A stretch of DNA of 64,000 nucleotides, taken from the NCBI GenBank assembly GCA_037783415.1, contig JAZGTN010000005.1, positions 930,001 to 994,000 of the forward strand. The letters are read 5' to 3'. The stretch is from Leptasterias polaris. Taxonomy: Eukaryota; Echinodermata; Asteroidea; Forcipulatida; Asteriidae. This document shows positions 12,601 through 27,600 of the stretch, one piece after another. Under the pieces are notes generated by a model that saw only the letters and a list, made by a program, of their open reading frames with translations, made no database searches and had not been told where the DNA came from. Within the stretch, counting starts at the first letter, position 1. The number at the start of each line of letters is the position of its first letter. Made by a program: the position numbers and the translations under genes.

Positions 12601-15600
12601 GTAATAGACTGTGAAAGTCTCGTACAATTTCAAACATTGGGACCCTTTAAAGTGGGGCGAGTTTGTGGCGAGCCAGACTTGTAAAGTCTATTTTTAAAAA
12701 CCCGATAGAGAACACAAAAAAGCAGTTTAGAATGTAGCACCTGATTGATTTAAGACAAAGAAAACTTAAATAGAATAAGGTTAATAAAATGAAGCTCAAA
12801 ACTTTCAGAAACTGAGCTAAACCACAGCCTGAACAGCCCAACCACACAACTGGGTTCATCAACACCACAGACTGAACCACGTAACCATAAAACCGCATTC
12901 ATCTACACTGCAGATTGAGCCACCCAACCACACAACTGGGTTCATCTACACTGCAGATTGAACCACACAACCACGTTCATCTACACTGCAGATTGAACCA
13001 CCCAACCACACAACTGGGTTCATCTACACTGCAGATTGAACCACCCAACCACACAACTGGGTTCATCTACACTGCAGATTGATCCAACCAACCACACAAC
13101 CAGGTCCATCTACACTGCAGATTGAGCCACCCAACCACACAACTGGGTTCATCTACACTGCAGATTGAGCCACCCAACTGGGTCCATCTACACTGCAGAT
13201 TTTGCCACCCAACCACACAACTGGGTTCATCTACACTGCAGATTGAGCCACCCAACCAGGTTCATCTACACTGCAGATTGATCCACCCAACCACACAACC
13301 GGGTCCATCTACACTGCAGATTGAGCCACACAACTGGGTTCATCTACACTGCAGATTGAGCCACCCAACCACACAACCGGGTCCATCTACACTGCAGATT
13401 GAGCCACACAACTGGGTTCATCTACACTGCAGATTGATCCACCCTACCACACAACCGTGTTCATCTACACTGCAGATTGATCCACCCAACCACCCAACCG
13501 GGTCCATCTACACTGCAGATTGATCCACCCAACCACACAACTGGGTTCATCTACACTGCAGATTGAACCACCCAACCGGGTCCATCTACACTGCAGATTG
13601 AGCCACCCAACCACACAACTGGGTTCATCTACACTGCAGATTGAGCCACACAACTGGGTTCATCTACACTGCAGATTGAGCCACCCAACCACACAACTGG
13701 GTCCATCTACACTGCAGATTGAACCACCCAACCACACAACTGGGTTCATCTACACTGCAGATTGAACCACCCAACCAGGTCCGTCTACACTGCAGATTGA
13801 GCCACGCAACTGGGTTCATCTACACCACAGATTGAACCACCCAACCACACAACCAGGTCCGTCTACACTGCAGATTGAGCCACGCAACTGGGTTCATCTA
13901 CACCACAGATTGAACCACTGTTTGAACCAGCGTTTCCATTGTATCATAACCGGTTTACCTCTAAGATGGCGTTTGGATGACGTCAATGCATATAAGGTCT
14001 ATAGGTTTTTACCTCTTGTTTCAGAAGCTGGTGACTGTCCTTGGAAGAAAGTTGTTTGTCCCTTACTCTTGACTGTAAGACACCAACCTGTGAAAAGGAA
14101 GCCGAGACAAGACTAATACGATTGTACATCCCACCAGTGAAAATGTCTGGCAGTGGCCATTCATGGTACCTGCAGGCCTTGTTCCTCTTGTAATGGGCAC
14201 TTCTATGAGGAAAATGTAACTTTGTATTGGAACTTTGCAGAGGGCACCACAGCAAAAGCACAGGGCACCACGGCAATTGCTGTGGGTGCCGCAGGTTAAT
14301 TTGAGGCCTGTACCTGGCTCCCAAAGTTTCATCAGGTTAACTCACAAGCTGATCCAGCTCATTTTGGGGGTCCTTTCTCATGGCCCCCATGACCACATCC
14401 ACCAAAATGTGCTCGGCAGATGTCCATTTCCTTACATGGGCATGCAGACCCTTCCTTTATTGCTATATACACAAAAATGTGTTACCCTTCCCAGCTGTTC
14501 ACCATGGATTTGTGTTGTTACGCCATTTATTTGCTAACAGTAAGCACCGGAAAGTTAGCATGCTTTCCCTGTGCTTACAGTTAGCAGCACTATGAAACGG
14601 AAACCAAACAGTAAGCCAGAAAATACGCCATAAAGCAGCTCTATGAAATTGGGCGAAGGTCACGTGTCAAACAGTTTTAGGGTATGTACTGTGACTTCTT
14701 GATTTGGAAACAAACATTGGAATTATCAAACATACCTCTTCTATTGTTTTTCTTCTTTGGTCATGTGACTGCTTTAGTTCTGTGTCTAGATTTCTGATTC
14801 GCTGCTCGAGATGAGCCACCTGTTGGATTAACAAAAATACATCAAGACTAGAGCAGAGGGTAATGTTCTCACCCAATGGGGGTATCCAGACCAGTTATAC
14901 CCTTATCAGGAGAAAAGAACCCAAATCGGGATAGAAGTATATATCCTAATCAGGATAGCTTAGGTGACAATGGCTGGTTTAGTTCATTATTATTACTATA
15001 TAATTCTGGTAATGAAACCAAGGATGCCTCATAAGTGAACTTAATCACTGTAGCTCGTGACCCTAAGGAAACTTGTAAATAAGAGTGCTCACTATGTGAA
15101 CCAGAAACACCGGGGTTAACCCCTACTCTGCTACGATAAGTGTTCTGGGTTCTTTTACATGCACTACCACCAGTCCTAGTACATGGGACCTCTGACCTAA
15201 TGTCCCATCCAAAGGACAAAGCAATTATGATAAAGTATTTTGCTCAAGGACACAACTGCCATTACCAGAACCCAAACCCACACTCTGCTGATCAGAATCA
15301 ACAGAGCTTGAGTTTGGTGCTCTTAACCACTTGGCCACGACACTCCACTATGACTGAAAGTAAGATGATTTTTCCTGCATACCTCGTCGGAGGATTGTCG
15401 CTGTTTCTCCTGCAGTAGAGAGATGGTTTGAGCATGACTGGCTTTCTGCAAGATAAAAAACACCAGTCAAAAGAACGAGAAAATACTGCACAAGGAAGAC
15501 TAGCCTGAGATTAAAAAAACTAGTGCTATTGAGCAGGCTCGGGGTTATGGTTTTGCAGGGTTATGGTTTGTGTGTATGCTAATTATAACCAGTAATAAAC

Positions 15601-18600
15601 CACAAGAGAAACTAACTGGGTATATTATTATAAAATTTTGGGTTTAACAAAGACAAATTTACTTGAGCAAAATTGAACCTATGACCTCCGGATTAAAGTT
15701 TTGGCGCTCTACTAACTGAGCTATCTAGCCCAAATGTTTTGAGACCGCCAATTAGGGCTAGATAGCTCAGTTGGTGGAGCGCCAGCACATTAATCCGGAG
15801 GTTGCAGGTTCAAATCCCACCATAGTAAATTTTTCTTTGTTCAACCAGAAATTAAGTAACTTATAACCAACAATTTTTTTTCTTGGACAACACTCACTCT
15901 CAAACATCTATAAATTTCAAGTAAAAGAATACAGGGATCTTTCCTTAATATCAGACTATTGAACGCTATGTTGCCAGGCATGTTACTATACCCTTGAAAA
16001 CAAATTGGAAAATTTCACCAAGTACAAGGGCTCACTTGAATATAAACTTTTTCAGGCTATTTGAAAACTATCGTACTAATTTTCTGAGAGCAGAAAGGTC
16101 ATGTGTTCAATGTGGCTTGAAATAAAATTCTGCAAATTAAGGAAACGTCCTCATGAAAAAGAAAACTAAAGTATAAATTTGGATAGGAGTAAACTATCAG
16201 ACTCTAATATGTCACACACTGAGGCCGTACCCGAATTGCATTCTGCATTCAGACCCTTTTCACGGCCATAATTGCCGGCCCTTTTCCCCCGTTGGCCGTC
16301 GTGCCCTTTTTAATTAAAAATCAACTGTTTTCAGTGTTGTCCAGAAGCGCAGGCTGCCGACAATTTCACTAAAAACTTGTTTTACCCAGTTGACAATGAT
16401 TTAAAAAACCCAAACTTTTCTACCCAAACGAAGCCGACAGGGAAAAAAACAAAACTGTCGGTCCTTTTCTTTACCTCAGACACTCTCCAGACACTCCTAG
16501 GAGAATGATTGACAATCCTATTGTGATCCAATTACGTCTTATCTTAATCCTCTGCAGATTGTTATACATTGTTTTAGTTTGTAATAATCTTGCTTCACTC
16601 AAAAGACAAGCCACATGTGCGGTGTCTTTGTGGTTTTATGGCCTGGTCTTTTTACCTTTAGGAGTGGGTATTTTGTTCAATCATGGTTCTATTAAACCTA
16701 GAAAGTGCGTTGACATGTGCTGGATGTAGCATGGAGGTAGAATTATACTTTTACAGTTTGTTTATGAATAAGATATGATTTATCAATATCTTATTCATGC
16801 AAACTGTTTCATTGGGTTTACCACCCATAGGGGAACCTCTGGCCAATTTTCAAATTGTTACAATTTTTTATTTTTTTTAAGGGTATCATAACTTGTTCAA
16901 TAAAGATAGTATAGTTTTAATCAATAATAAGAAAAGGCATGCACTATGGTTTTACTTTGGATCACAAAAGGGCCTCGTGCCTTTTCTATTTTTACATTTT
17001 TGGCCTTGGTGCCCTACCTACTGGCCTTGGTGCCCTTCAAAATTTGGCCTGCTCCAAGGCCAAAGTGGCCTTGCCCTAAAAGATTTGTAATTCCAGGCCT
17101 GTGCATTAATGCTAAAAATAGAAGCTCAGTATCCTCAGTACTATGCGCTTGTCATGTCAAGCTTTTATGTTTACTCGAGTGTAAAACTGGTTGTACTACT
17201 GTGGTCTGATGCGCCGATGAGGTGATCATGTGTGGTGAAAGGTTCGGCATCGGGGTATTTTAAGTAAAAGTGACGTCATTAGTGAGGAGTGCTACAGCTA
17301 CGACTGTTGCTAAGAGTGTTGCTAAGGACATCCTATACTTCAACGCATGATGACGAGGTGATCCAGCTGTAGCCCTAGCCATAGCCACAAAGCTGGACAT
17401 GACCTGATGTTCATTATTACTGAGGAGATTACCTCTGAATCTCGTACAACCAGCTCATTTTGGAGTTCATTCACTAAAAAGCGGAGTTTGTCGATATTTT
17501 CTTCTTTGCCGACCATCTACAGGGAGGAAGCAAGGAGAAAAATAAAATCATCAGCCACTTCCTGGACATCCCTCTTTCATTGTTTGACCCTGTGGGTCAT
17601 GTTCCCTATGTTTAACAGTAATAAGGCATACTGATTCTTATTACACCAAAAAAGGGGCCAGACTACTTGCCTGCAAATCCATCGTATGATAAAATTTATT
17701 TGATTGAAAGAAAACAACAGAGAAACAATAGGTTTTTTTTCTTTCAAATCTTCTGGCTAGAATTCCTAGAGCAGAGTTCCTCTCAGTCCCTCTGTAAGGG
17801 GCTTCCACAGATCATGCAGAATAGCATAGTGCAAGCTTTGTGATCAGCGGGTCTCTATTACTAAGGTATAGATAGTTCCCAGTAGACGCCATCTTTACGG
17901 GCAAATCGCATTTTGGCTTGCAGGCGCGTCAAGCGCTCAAATTATTAACGCAGCCGCGTCGTTTACTAACCAATCACGCAATGAGTTTTGTGAAATATGA
18001 ACGTGCTGCACGTCGTTCAGTCACGCGTAACGCATGACTGTGTGTTCCAAATTGCCCGTAAAGATGGCCGATTTACGTCATATTGCAACCTATCTATACA
18101 CATAGAGAGTCATGACCGAGTGGTCTAGTGTGACTGGACGCAAGTTCTGGTGTTGTCAGACTTAGAATGTGGGTTTGGGTCCCAGTCCATGCACTTGTGC
18201 CCCTGTGTTGTTTAATGCATGTAAAAGAACCCAGTACACTTATTGTTAAGAGATTGGGTATTCTGACCTTGTTGACTGCAGATTGCACTGCATCACTTTG
18301 AAAACCCTAAAAAAGGTCTAACATAAATGGGTCCCAAATAATGAGCACTTTTAGAAGCCTCTGGGTGTGATAAAGCTTTGAGAATCTCATATTAGGACCC
18401 AGTAACATTTCAAACTAACTGCTTTGTGAACCTTAATAGATGTTAATCTTGCATTGGGGATAAACAATATGTATACAATATATATTTGTTTACCCTTAAC
18501 ACCGTGTATTAAGCACTGTGTACTTGGTAAGTTCCCGAGTGAAAACAATTTCACAGGCAAATCACCCAGGTGGGATTAGAACCTACGTTCATTGCATTGC

Positions 18601-21600
18601 TAGAGCAGATCTCTCACCACTACACCACCGAGCTATCCCGGTGGCTAGAGGCAGTTCGAATCCTATGTTTTAGCAGCGGGTACCGCAACGATTTTATAGA
18701 TATTCCTGAACTGGTCAGTTTCTCTCAAAAACATGAGCACAAATTAACATGACACTTTATAAACCATGTACATATAATGTCAATTATAATTAGGATAAGT
18801 GGATTCATATCAGGCCATATTGCGAGAGGAACAAAGTCGCTATTTGATCTTGGAGTCGTTTAACCTATGAGGCTTTCTTCCAACTACTGAATGGGACTAA
18901 TTGTGCCCTCAAAAATTAAATTAAATTTTTTTAAAATTAAATTTGGGGAGGCTAATCATCCTTACTCGCAGCTAAGAGCTGAATTGCGAAGGACGCGGCT
19001 ACAACGTGTTCGAGAAGCAGGCATGCAAGGGCGCCTTTGGCAGCCAGCCACATCAACCCATTATGACCACGGAGCACAGCCAGAGATCGAAAGTGTTTGA
19101 TTTTTCCCGAGGGAGGAAAACCGGATGGTCTGGAAAACCCTCGTGGCACAGCAGAGAACCAACGCACAACTCAACTCACATATGGCCCTGGCCGGGTATC
19201 GAACCTGGGTCACCTTGGTGAGAGGCGAGCGCTTTACGCACAAGCCAACCATGCTCACTGAGCCTTTAGTACCTCATACATGGCATCTTTTCTATTCTGC
19301 TCAGCATGTCTTAGTGTTGTCTTGAGCTTCATTATGGTGATGTCTTTATCTGTTTCGCTGACCATACGTTGCTGCTCTCGGCCGTGGATGGATGACAGTG
19401 TCGTCTTGGCAGAATCAAGAACCACATCCCTGCGTGCAATCTAATAGAATAATAGAACACAATGTAATGAAAGAGCAAATTTATTATCACCCTCCAGGTT
19501 TCACTTAACACACTTACTGTGGAAATGTTACGATAGTGGAGCCAGATAGAGGAGACATTTGGGAGAATTGCGCCTTTGATGATACAAGCATGGAATTGGC
19601 ACAGAGACAGAGCGCATGTACATGTACATGTACGTCATGAGGGCTATATGGCCATTGCAGGGTCAAATTTCATGGCTGTTTAGCGTGAAATTATGCGCTT
19701 ACGTGTTACTGATTTTTGGTGATTTTGGTCAGGGGTTTCCCTTAACTTTTTTTTTCTTCCTTTTGCCGGCCAGACAAGTCAATCAACATTTAGGATCGCC
19801 CGCAAGTTTGTTCACTAGGCCTCATGAATTAATGCACACAGTTCTTGAGACAACCCCCCCCCCCCCCCCCCCGAAAAAATCTGAGAAGTTTTCTGACAAG
19901 TTTTCTCAGATTCAAATTTGGGGGCATAAAAACTGATATATTTTTTTAAATAACCACAAAACTTTAAAGTGAAATGTTTCTCAAAATGCTTTATACTGTC
20001 GAAAAGCTGCTGTTGGCTTCTAACCAAATAATTTTAAGAGTGATTACCAAACGTATACAGACCCTTTAAAGTAACACTACAGCGTCCACATGTGCAACAT
20101 GTACAATCTGTGTTAGTTTCATGCTGTGTGCTTCAGCAGCACAGACTATAAAAACAATGTCTTCAACACATCATTGTTTGATTAACACTGAAACTGATAC
20201 AACACCTACGTGTACATTTTAGTGAAACGACAGTGCCTGGGGATAACTAGTTAATAAAGGCCTAATGGACTAAAGTTCTGGATATAATGTGCATTTACTT
20301 ATTCTTTAAATTGAAGTTTTGGGAAAAATACTGTCGAATTATGCTGACCCGCCAACAAGGCATTGAAGAAGGGAAATTCCCTTATGGGGCTACCATTATG
20401 CTTTTAATGAATCCCGGAAGGACCTCCATCAGTATCGTTTATATTGTTTATTATGTTTCATCATAAATGGTTTCATCATAAATGGTTTCATGTCTATTGT
20501 CAAGCATAATACATGCGTTTGAGAAGGACTCTGCTAGGGTTGAAAAGTGAGGCCGTTTACAATTTTTGCATTGACACCCTCAGGTGATTTTGGTAAGTAA
20601 TTAGCAGTTTGCAATGTCAGCCAATTCCTTTTTTCAGCGTTTGAATGTAAAGATAATGTGCAAAATGGCTGCACTTGTTCAAAAAGAGCCTTTAAGGTCA
20701 AAGGTCGGCAGGCAGAAAGTGTAGACAGGTCTAACCACATGTCAGCATACAATTTCTTAATTGGTCTACTCTTTTAATACACCTGAGAGGGTGGGGGTGG
20801 GGGCGGGGCACTCCAGAGATGCCCAAGTCATTATGTTTCTTTATTATGCATATGTCGTTCCTTTTCTTTGTTTTATTTTCATTTTGTGTGAGTGCCTCTT
20901 TACATGTACCTTCATATTTTTTAATTTAATTATGTAGTAGGGGGCCTATTAGTGCTGAAGTTAAACACCAGTTCGTAATTCTGTTTGATGTAATATGTAT
21001 ACAAAGAAAATTGTTGTTTTAGATAATCAGCTGTGGTCTCAATGTTTAAAAATTTAATTTCGACCTTTTTGCGAAATTGTGGGTGGGTGGTTGGGTTGAT
21101 CAAAAGAAGTAACTGAAAAATGAAAATTCAGTTGTCACTTCAAATAATAGAAGAACTGTTTGTGCAGTTCCATTGTCAAGGGTCAACCTTGTTTCAATAG
21201 CTGATCTCTGTACCCGATGCGTGGGGGGGGGGGGGGGGGACTGGCGTGACTTTCCTCTTCTGTTTCAACTATAAATTTGCAAGCTGGAAGCCAGGATAAT
21301 CCATTGAAAACTCCTAACAACTGCCTAAGCTAGAAAAACATTGATCTAAAATATCTGCTTTATTTAAGGCATTACTTTGTTCTCCAGTATATATGTATAG
21401 GGTATATTAAATAGTTTGTCAAAGTGTTAAAAAACGAAAAAAAATTTAAGGTGTTTTGGGTCAAAACAATTTCGAAAAAAATACATTGATTATTCAAAAG
21501 GGTCATAAACTCTATAAAGAATTGTTGTAAACATATATTCAAAAAACCCCAAAACTTCATAAATGCAAGGGGGCAGAACTATGTAAATGCTAACCAGTCG

Positions 21601-24600
21601 TTGGAATTCAATGTTTGATATCCAATTGTGTAGAAAGCAAAGCGAGGGGAAAAAAGCTGAATACAAAAACCCATTAACGACACAAAAAATATTATGTACC
21701 TGATGGCAATCTGTCATCCAGAAAATGAACTTTGCAACATGTAAAGGTTCATTCTTCATACATTGTAAGCATAGTGTACTCAACAAACTGCCTCAATACT
21801 TGCATCAAAAACCCCTTGGGCATTCAACTCTATTGTGTTTCAAAGAGTACACAAGATGTAGAGAAACCCTTGAAATCTTGCTTGACCTAAAGTGAAGGCA
21901 TTCTCCGATAGATATCACCTCGTTATAATGTCCAACTCCCGAGTTCACTACACCATTATCACATTATGTGATCAACATGTTTTGTATGGCATTCTGAACA
22001 CAGGCTGTCAATACTTTGATCAATTTCAGAATGTACGACTGCATTTGTTGTTCTCTTCAAATGTTATTTAATCTTGTGACGCCGCAAAAATGTTCGAAGC
22101 TGATGTGATGTCCCTTTTCCATTTGAAAGGTCCACCTTAACTCAACCTACATGGGGTGCCCCCAGGGTGCCTAAGTCCCCTTGCTCGTGATGTTACTGGT
22201 GGAACAAGGAACATAACAAAAATATCTGTAATTTACAGAGCTAATTCTGTGAAAAGGCACTATATGTTTAATGGATGTTAATTTAGCATCGGGATAAAAT
22301 TAATAGTGGTAAAACATCTGTTCTAGCAGCACAAAGATCATAGGTTCAAATCCCACTCGATTGATTTTTTTTCCCATACAAAGCTGTACACTAAAATGTC
22401 CAATGTGTGAAACACAAAGCCCTCAATACATGTAGGGTGTGTGATACAAAATAGAGCACAACCAAATGTATAGAAAAAGGTCTCCATTTAAGGTCCAAAA
22501 GACTGGATTAACATTCTTGCTTATAATACATTGTGGAAGAACAGAAGACAGTGTAAAAGTTAAGTTATAAAGCATTTTTAGAATTATTGACCCAAGAAAT
22601 ACATAAAAAATTTGTGTACCTCTTCTGCAGAGCTTATTCTGTCATCTCGACTGCTCTGCAGCTCATTCTGCAGCTTGACTATCAGGCCATCTCGATGGGC
22701 AAGCTGGGACTTCAACTCCTCTATATGACCCTGCATGATGGCATCAGTCGATGGGATGTCTCGAGGCCCTGGGCCCAAGACCTGCTCCTTGGAGACGATG
22801 CGTAATGCCTCTAACCTGCCAAACTGAGACGGGACAAATCAAATTTATTCCAATGCAGGCTTTAATTTCTTTAGATTTGCTGCTGGAGAAAATTGTCTTC
22901 CCAGCAAAATAGCGTTTGCGGGTAGACTGTCTGTCTTGCATGCTTAGTCACAAGAGCGCTTAATTTTCAATTCCTCAGACTATCGAGACATTTGCTATGT
23001 CAAATGGTTCGGGGCAAGCTTAGATGAGCAACCCCTGGTACCATTGTGCCATACACATTCATTTAGAATTGTGTATGGGTGTTCGCCTTCTCTTCTGTAA
23101 CTTTGCAAACGCTTGCCCTGAACCATGAGACATAGACGCCGTCTCTATAGTCTCAGGAAATCAGATTTAAGCATTAATGATTAAGTTGGGACGAAAGAAA
23201 GTCATTGTTCCAGACAATATTCAAATCTAACTCAAATGACTAATATTGTGAGTGTTTGACAGTGCACTGCACTGGGATAGTTGGATTGTTTCTGCCTATA
23301 ACAAAATATTTCTTTTAAACAGCAGTTTTATTAGCAGTTTTATATGCTCTTGTCACCCTTGTCTGCTTGTATGTGTGTTGTGTTGCCATTTAGCCTTTGA
23401 GAAAGACTCTGCTAGGGTCGAAACGTCAGGCCACTAACTAAATTTTAACTAAATACATGCAGACAAGGCACAATTTGTATAACGATTAACGTAGATAAAC
23501 GAGACTTCAGGGTGAGGAGGGAGGGTTGGGACGGAGGGAGGGGAGGGGAGGGGGAAGGTAAATTTGGAGGGTATGGCAGCTGATAGATTGCACAAAATGC
23601 CAAAGAATCTAGCAGTATGGTTCAACAGGATAAGTTTTTAACAGAAAACAATGTACACTGGGGAATCATATCTACTTTACTTCAGCTGCGCCACTTCAAC
23701 CTGTGAACAAAATAAACATTGTTGACCCTTCACAGTTTTGCAAAGATGAGAACAAAATATGTGGAAACCTTTACAATTTAGGAACAAGGATGAAAAAGAA
23801 AGAAGCACTCATTCCGATTAGAATTGCTTCCACAGGTTTTATTTATCTTCAAAATAAGACAACCCCGATGGAATAGCGTTCTATGATGAAAATCCGGAGC
23901 CGATGTGTTATCCTGTCTCCATACTGTAGCTCTATTGATACTTAAAGGTGTTATACATGATTGGTAGAGCTGACAAAATAGTCGCAAACAGTGTTCATGT
24001 TGTGTGGTGAGTTTTGGAGAAAAAAAACATTCCTTGGTTGAGTTTTGAACTTTTCAAATTTTTCGGCATATTACGCTTGTAATTATTTTCTAATCACATG
24101 GGCACTTTAGAACAAATAGTTTTGCAGGATGCTTAGGCCTACTCAATACATAAAATAACAAACCTGTGAACATTTTGCCTTAATCCGTTGCTTGAGTCAG
24201 GAGAAAATAGTGAAAAACTGTGTACAATTTTCAGCATGTAAACACATTGTCCTTAATTTGTTTTGCAACGCCCGAAATCAGCTGTTTTGTTTTAGGTTTT
24301 TTTCTCTCGAATATTACTACATTTCAGAGGGAAATATTTCACAGAAAAAACGGTTCTAGTATGAACTTCATTTATCAGTAAGCTTTCAGACTAAAGCTGA
24401 ACAACGATGTTTTTTATCCTTACCAATCCTGTATCAATACCTTTAAGGTAGAATGCAATAAACATTCGCTTGATTTGTATATTTTATTTTTTTCTGCAGT
24501 AATGTCTGTGTGTTTATGCAGGAGCAGCTGAATGAACAATACTTGGTAATTTGCATTCTCCACAATCCACACATTTGTGCATGTCCGGTCTTTGTAGTGA

Positions 24601-27600
24601 GTAGTTTCCAGACTACATCAAATTTCTCATTTTCATTTAATCCATTCATCATAAGCTTTCATGTTCAGTTTGATATTCGTTCTGATTACGTGGTTTACTG
24701 ATTAACTGATTACATGATTTACAGGCACTTGATTTGCTCTTTATTTTTCCTTGTTGCCATGTTTTATATTGATTATCAATCTAAAGTTATACGTTTCATA
24801 ATTTGTCCATTGTCATCGTTTGTCTTAATACGTTCATTGTTTGTTTATAATATTCTGTTGGTTGTACCTTAGGTCCTTTGATTTACCCTCCACTTCCAAG
24901 CTTTGCTGTAATTAATTTTTTTCTTTTCCACTGCATTATGTATTTACATTTCCTAGTGTATTGTTCACATTTTTGTTTGGATTTGGAAATAAAGTTCATT
25001 TAATAATAACACTAACTATAAATTAAAAGGGGCCCCTGTGAATAAGAACTCATCAACATAGGGCTCCACCCAGCCTGCACTAACACAAGGATCATTTTCA
25101 TAACGGATTATTATGACGTCTTGATTAATATGACGTCTTGATGGCTCTGTTTCTACCGCAGTAGACTAAAAGGACTTGAGAAATGGGAGGGAGAGTGAAG
25201 ATCCCAGCTGCAAGATTCTCCACGCTGCTGTAATCAGATTTTAATTGAACACCAGTGGCTCTATTAGTACATGTCACTGGAACATATTGACATTTTATAA
25301 TTATGTGTATGATAATGTATACATGTAGGGTGTGCAATGCTTACAGAAAACCGTACTGTACCAGTACTGTAAGGTATACTAAAATGCAAAAGTGAATTAC
25401 TTGTGTTGAAACAACTGAAATATTGCACATACATGTAAACAAAAACATTAAATTAAATAAACAATAATATACAAAAAAAATTCTACAGATGTATGTTATG
25501 GCCAAGCGGTCTAGTGCACCAGACAGTGACACAAGTTCTGGTGGATAAATCATCAGGATGTGGGTTTGAATCCCTGTCATGACACTAGTGTCCTTGAGCA
25601 AGACACTTGACCATAATTGCTTCTCTTCACCCAGGAGTAGATGGGTACATGTGAGGTATGGTTCTTGTGATTGATATAGCTTGGTGTACTATGGCAGTAC
25701 AGGCTGCATAATTCCAAGAGAGCTGAGGTGGTTAAAGAATGAAATAAATGGCCCAGTGACCAGCGTTCATGCGCCATGAGTGTCAAGATTTGCTGATAAC
25801 AGTGCTACAGTGTACAATACATATTGTTATTTGTATTTGTATTGTATTTGTATTTTTAAATTGTCCAAACCAACAGCGGACGAGCCGCCAATTACAGGAA
25901 AGGGAAAATATAAAATAACTTAATCTTGAAATATAAATAACTTAAATTTGAAAATAGAATTTTTTTTTTTTTTAACTAGAACAAAGAAACAAATAATTAA
26001 TTTTTAAATACATACATACGTACAAAAAAGAAAAAGAAACCCCCCCCAAAAAAAAAAACCAAGCAGAAGAACAACAAAATGAAAACAGATATATGTAAAT
26101 ATAAATATAATATAAATAATAATAATATATTGTTATTTGTATCTCTATGTAATTTACAATGGCAAGCCATACAAAACCACTTTAAAGATTTTTGAACAAA
26201 AAGAAACAAAATTGGATTGCCAACACAACCCTGTGTGCAAATCCTAGTTAGAAATTAACAACAGGCCATGAACAGTTGAGGGCTACAATTGGGAGTTCCT
26301 CAGTGTACACTTTTGTGACCTATGGATTTGCACAACGTGAATGGGTAATTTTTGACAGCGTTCTTGTGGGGATACTGGACATTTCCAAGTGTGCCAACAT
26401 TTAACGTAAAATGTATCGCACAACCTTCAAGCTTACAAGCCATTAGGCTTTGCTACAATAGCAAAGCCATTCCTTACTCTTACATGTATGTCAAATAATA
26501 ATGATTTAATAAGTAAAAGGGTTCAACAGCAAGAACGGTTTCAGATTGGCGCGGACAAGATGGAGAGACAGGTGCATGGGTACTGGTTGAAGAACTTCCG
26601 TAGTTTGCATTATCAGCGAATGGCCCTACAATTGCAAGACTGTTTAGCGCAGGGTAAGGTCACATCTTAGATAACTGAGGCAAGAACAGTTAATTAGTCC
26701 CTGTGGAGGTTGGAGCAGTTGGGACCATTTCCAAAGCATTGGGGAAACATCTTGATGGAAAAGGAGCAAATGTGAGGGTAGATCTCTAACAGAAAGCGGC
26801 GCTTTGGAGAACAGCGAGGATCCTGAGACAGACCCCTGGGATTTAAGGCTACGGGAATGTAGCCTGACTCCAGAGATTACCGCCACAAAGGAAAATAATA
26901 ATAACTAGTATTTAGTACGCTCTCCATAGTACACTATATCACAGCGTTTACAAAAAATAATCATACATAACATACAACTGAATTTCATCAGAAAAGGTAC
27001 ATACACAATGTTTGAAAGGGATAGGGAAATGAAAAGGGCTTAGGTTAACTATAGAGGGAAGAGGTAAGTTTAACAAAGGAGGGGATATTGTTCCATTCTT
27101 TGGATGCAGGGGACAGTGAATGTGCGATCGCCAGCTTCGTACGGGTCCTAGGAATGGTAAAGCAGAAATGGGTCTCGAGTAGAGTGAAGATTAGGGCGAA
27201 ATGGGTTATGAGATGTAAAGCAATCTTTGATATTATGACCTTTCTTATTGCATGCTGTGATAAAATGAAATACTATTTATTTACTATAGTGGCTTCTTAA
27301 ATAGCACACAAATCCTTCACTCATTTATGTTATTCCTTAAAAAAACCCATCTCAGCTCTCTTGGAAGTGTACAGCCTGTGCTGCCAAATGTGTAGCACAC
27401 CAAGCTAAATCAACCACAAGAACCACCTCTGCTCCCTCAGGTACCCATTTATATGCGCCCCTTGGTGAAGAGAAGCAATCATAGTTAAGTGCCTTGCTCA
27501 ATGACACAAGTGTCATGACTGGGATTTGAACCCAAACCCTGAAGTTAGCCACCAGAGCTTGAGTCCAATGCATGATTTCAGCTCGACCATGACACGCCAC

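Noticed and set aside
13122..13765. Long open frames with HPTTQLGSSTLQIEP-type repeats
   Set aside because: They are produced by the minisatellite unit and are open in several frames on both strands; no splice context.
12830..13915. CRISPR-like array
   Set aside because: Repeats are contiguous 43/35-bp units without unique spacers, in an animal gene intron.
26488..26670. 60-codon frame (QQQERFQIGADKMERQ...)
   Set aside because: It looks protein-like, but no splice sites, homology or partner exons were recognised; probably part of a repeat, since a TAACTGAGGCAAGAA string just downstream recurs at 39528.
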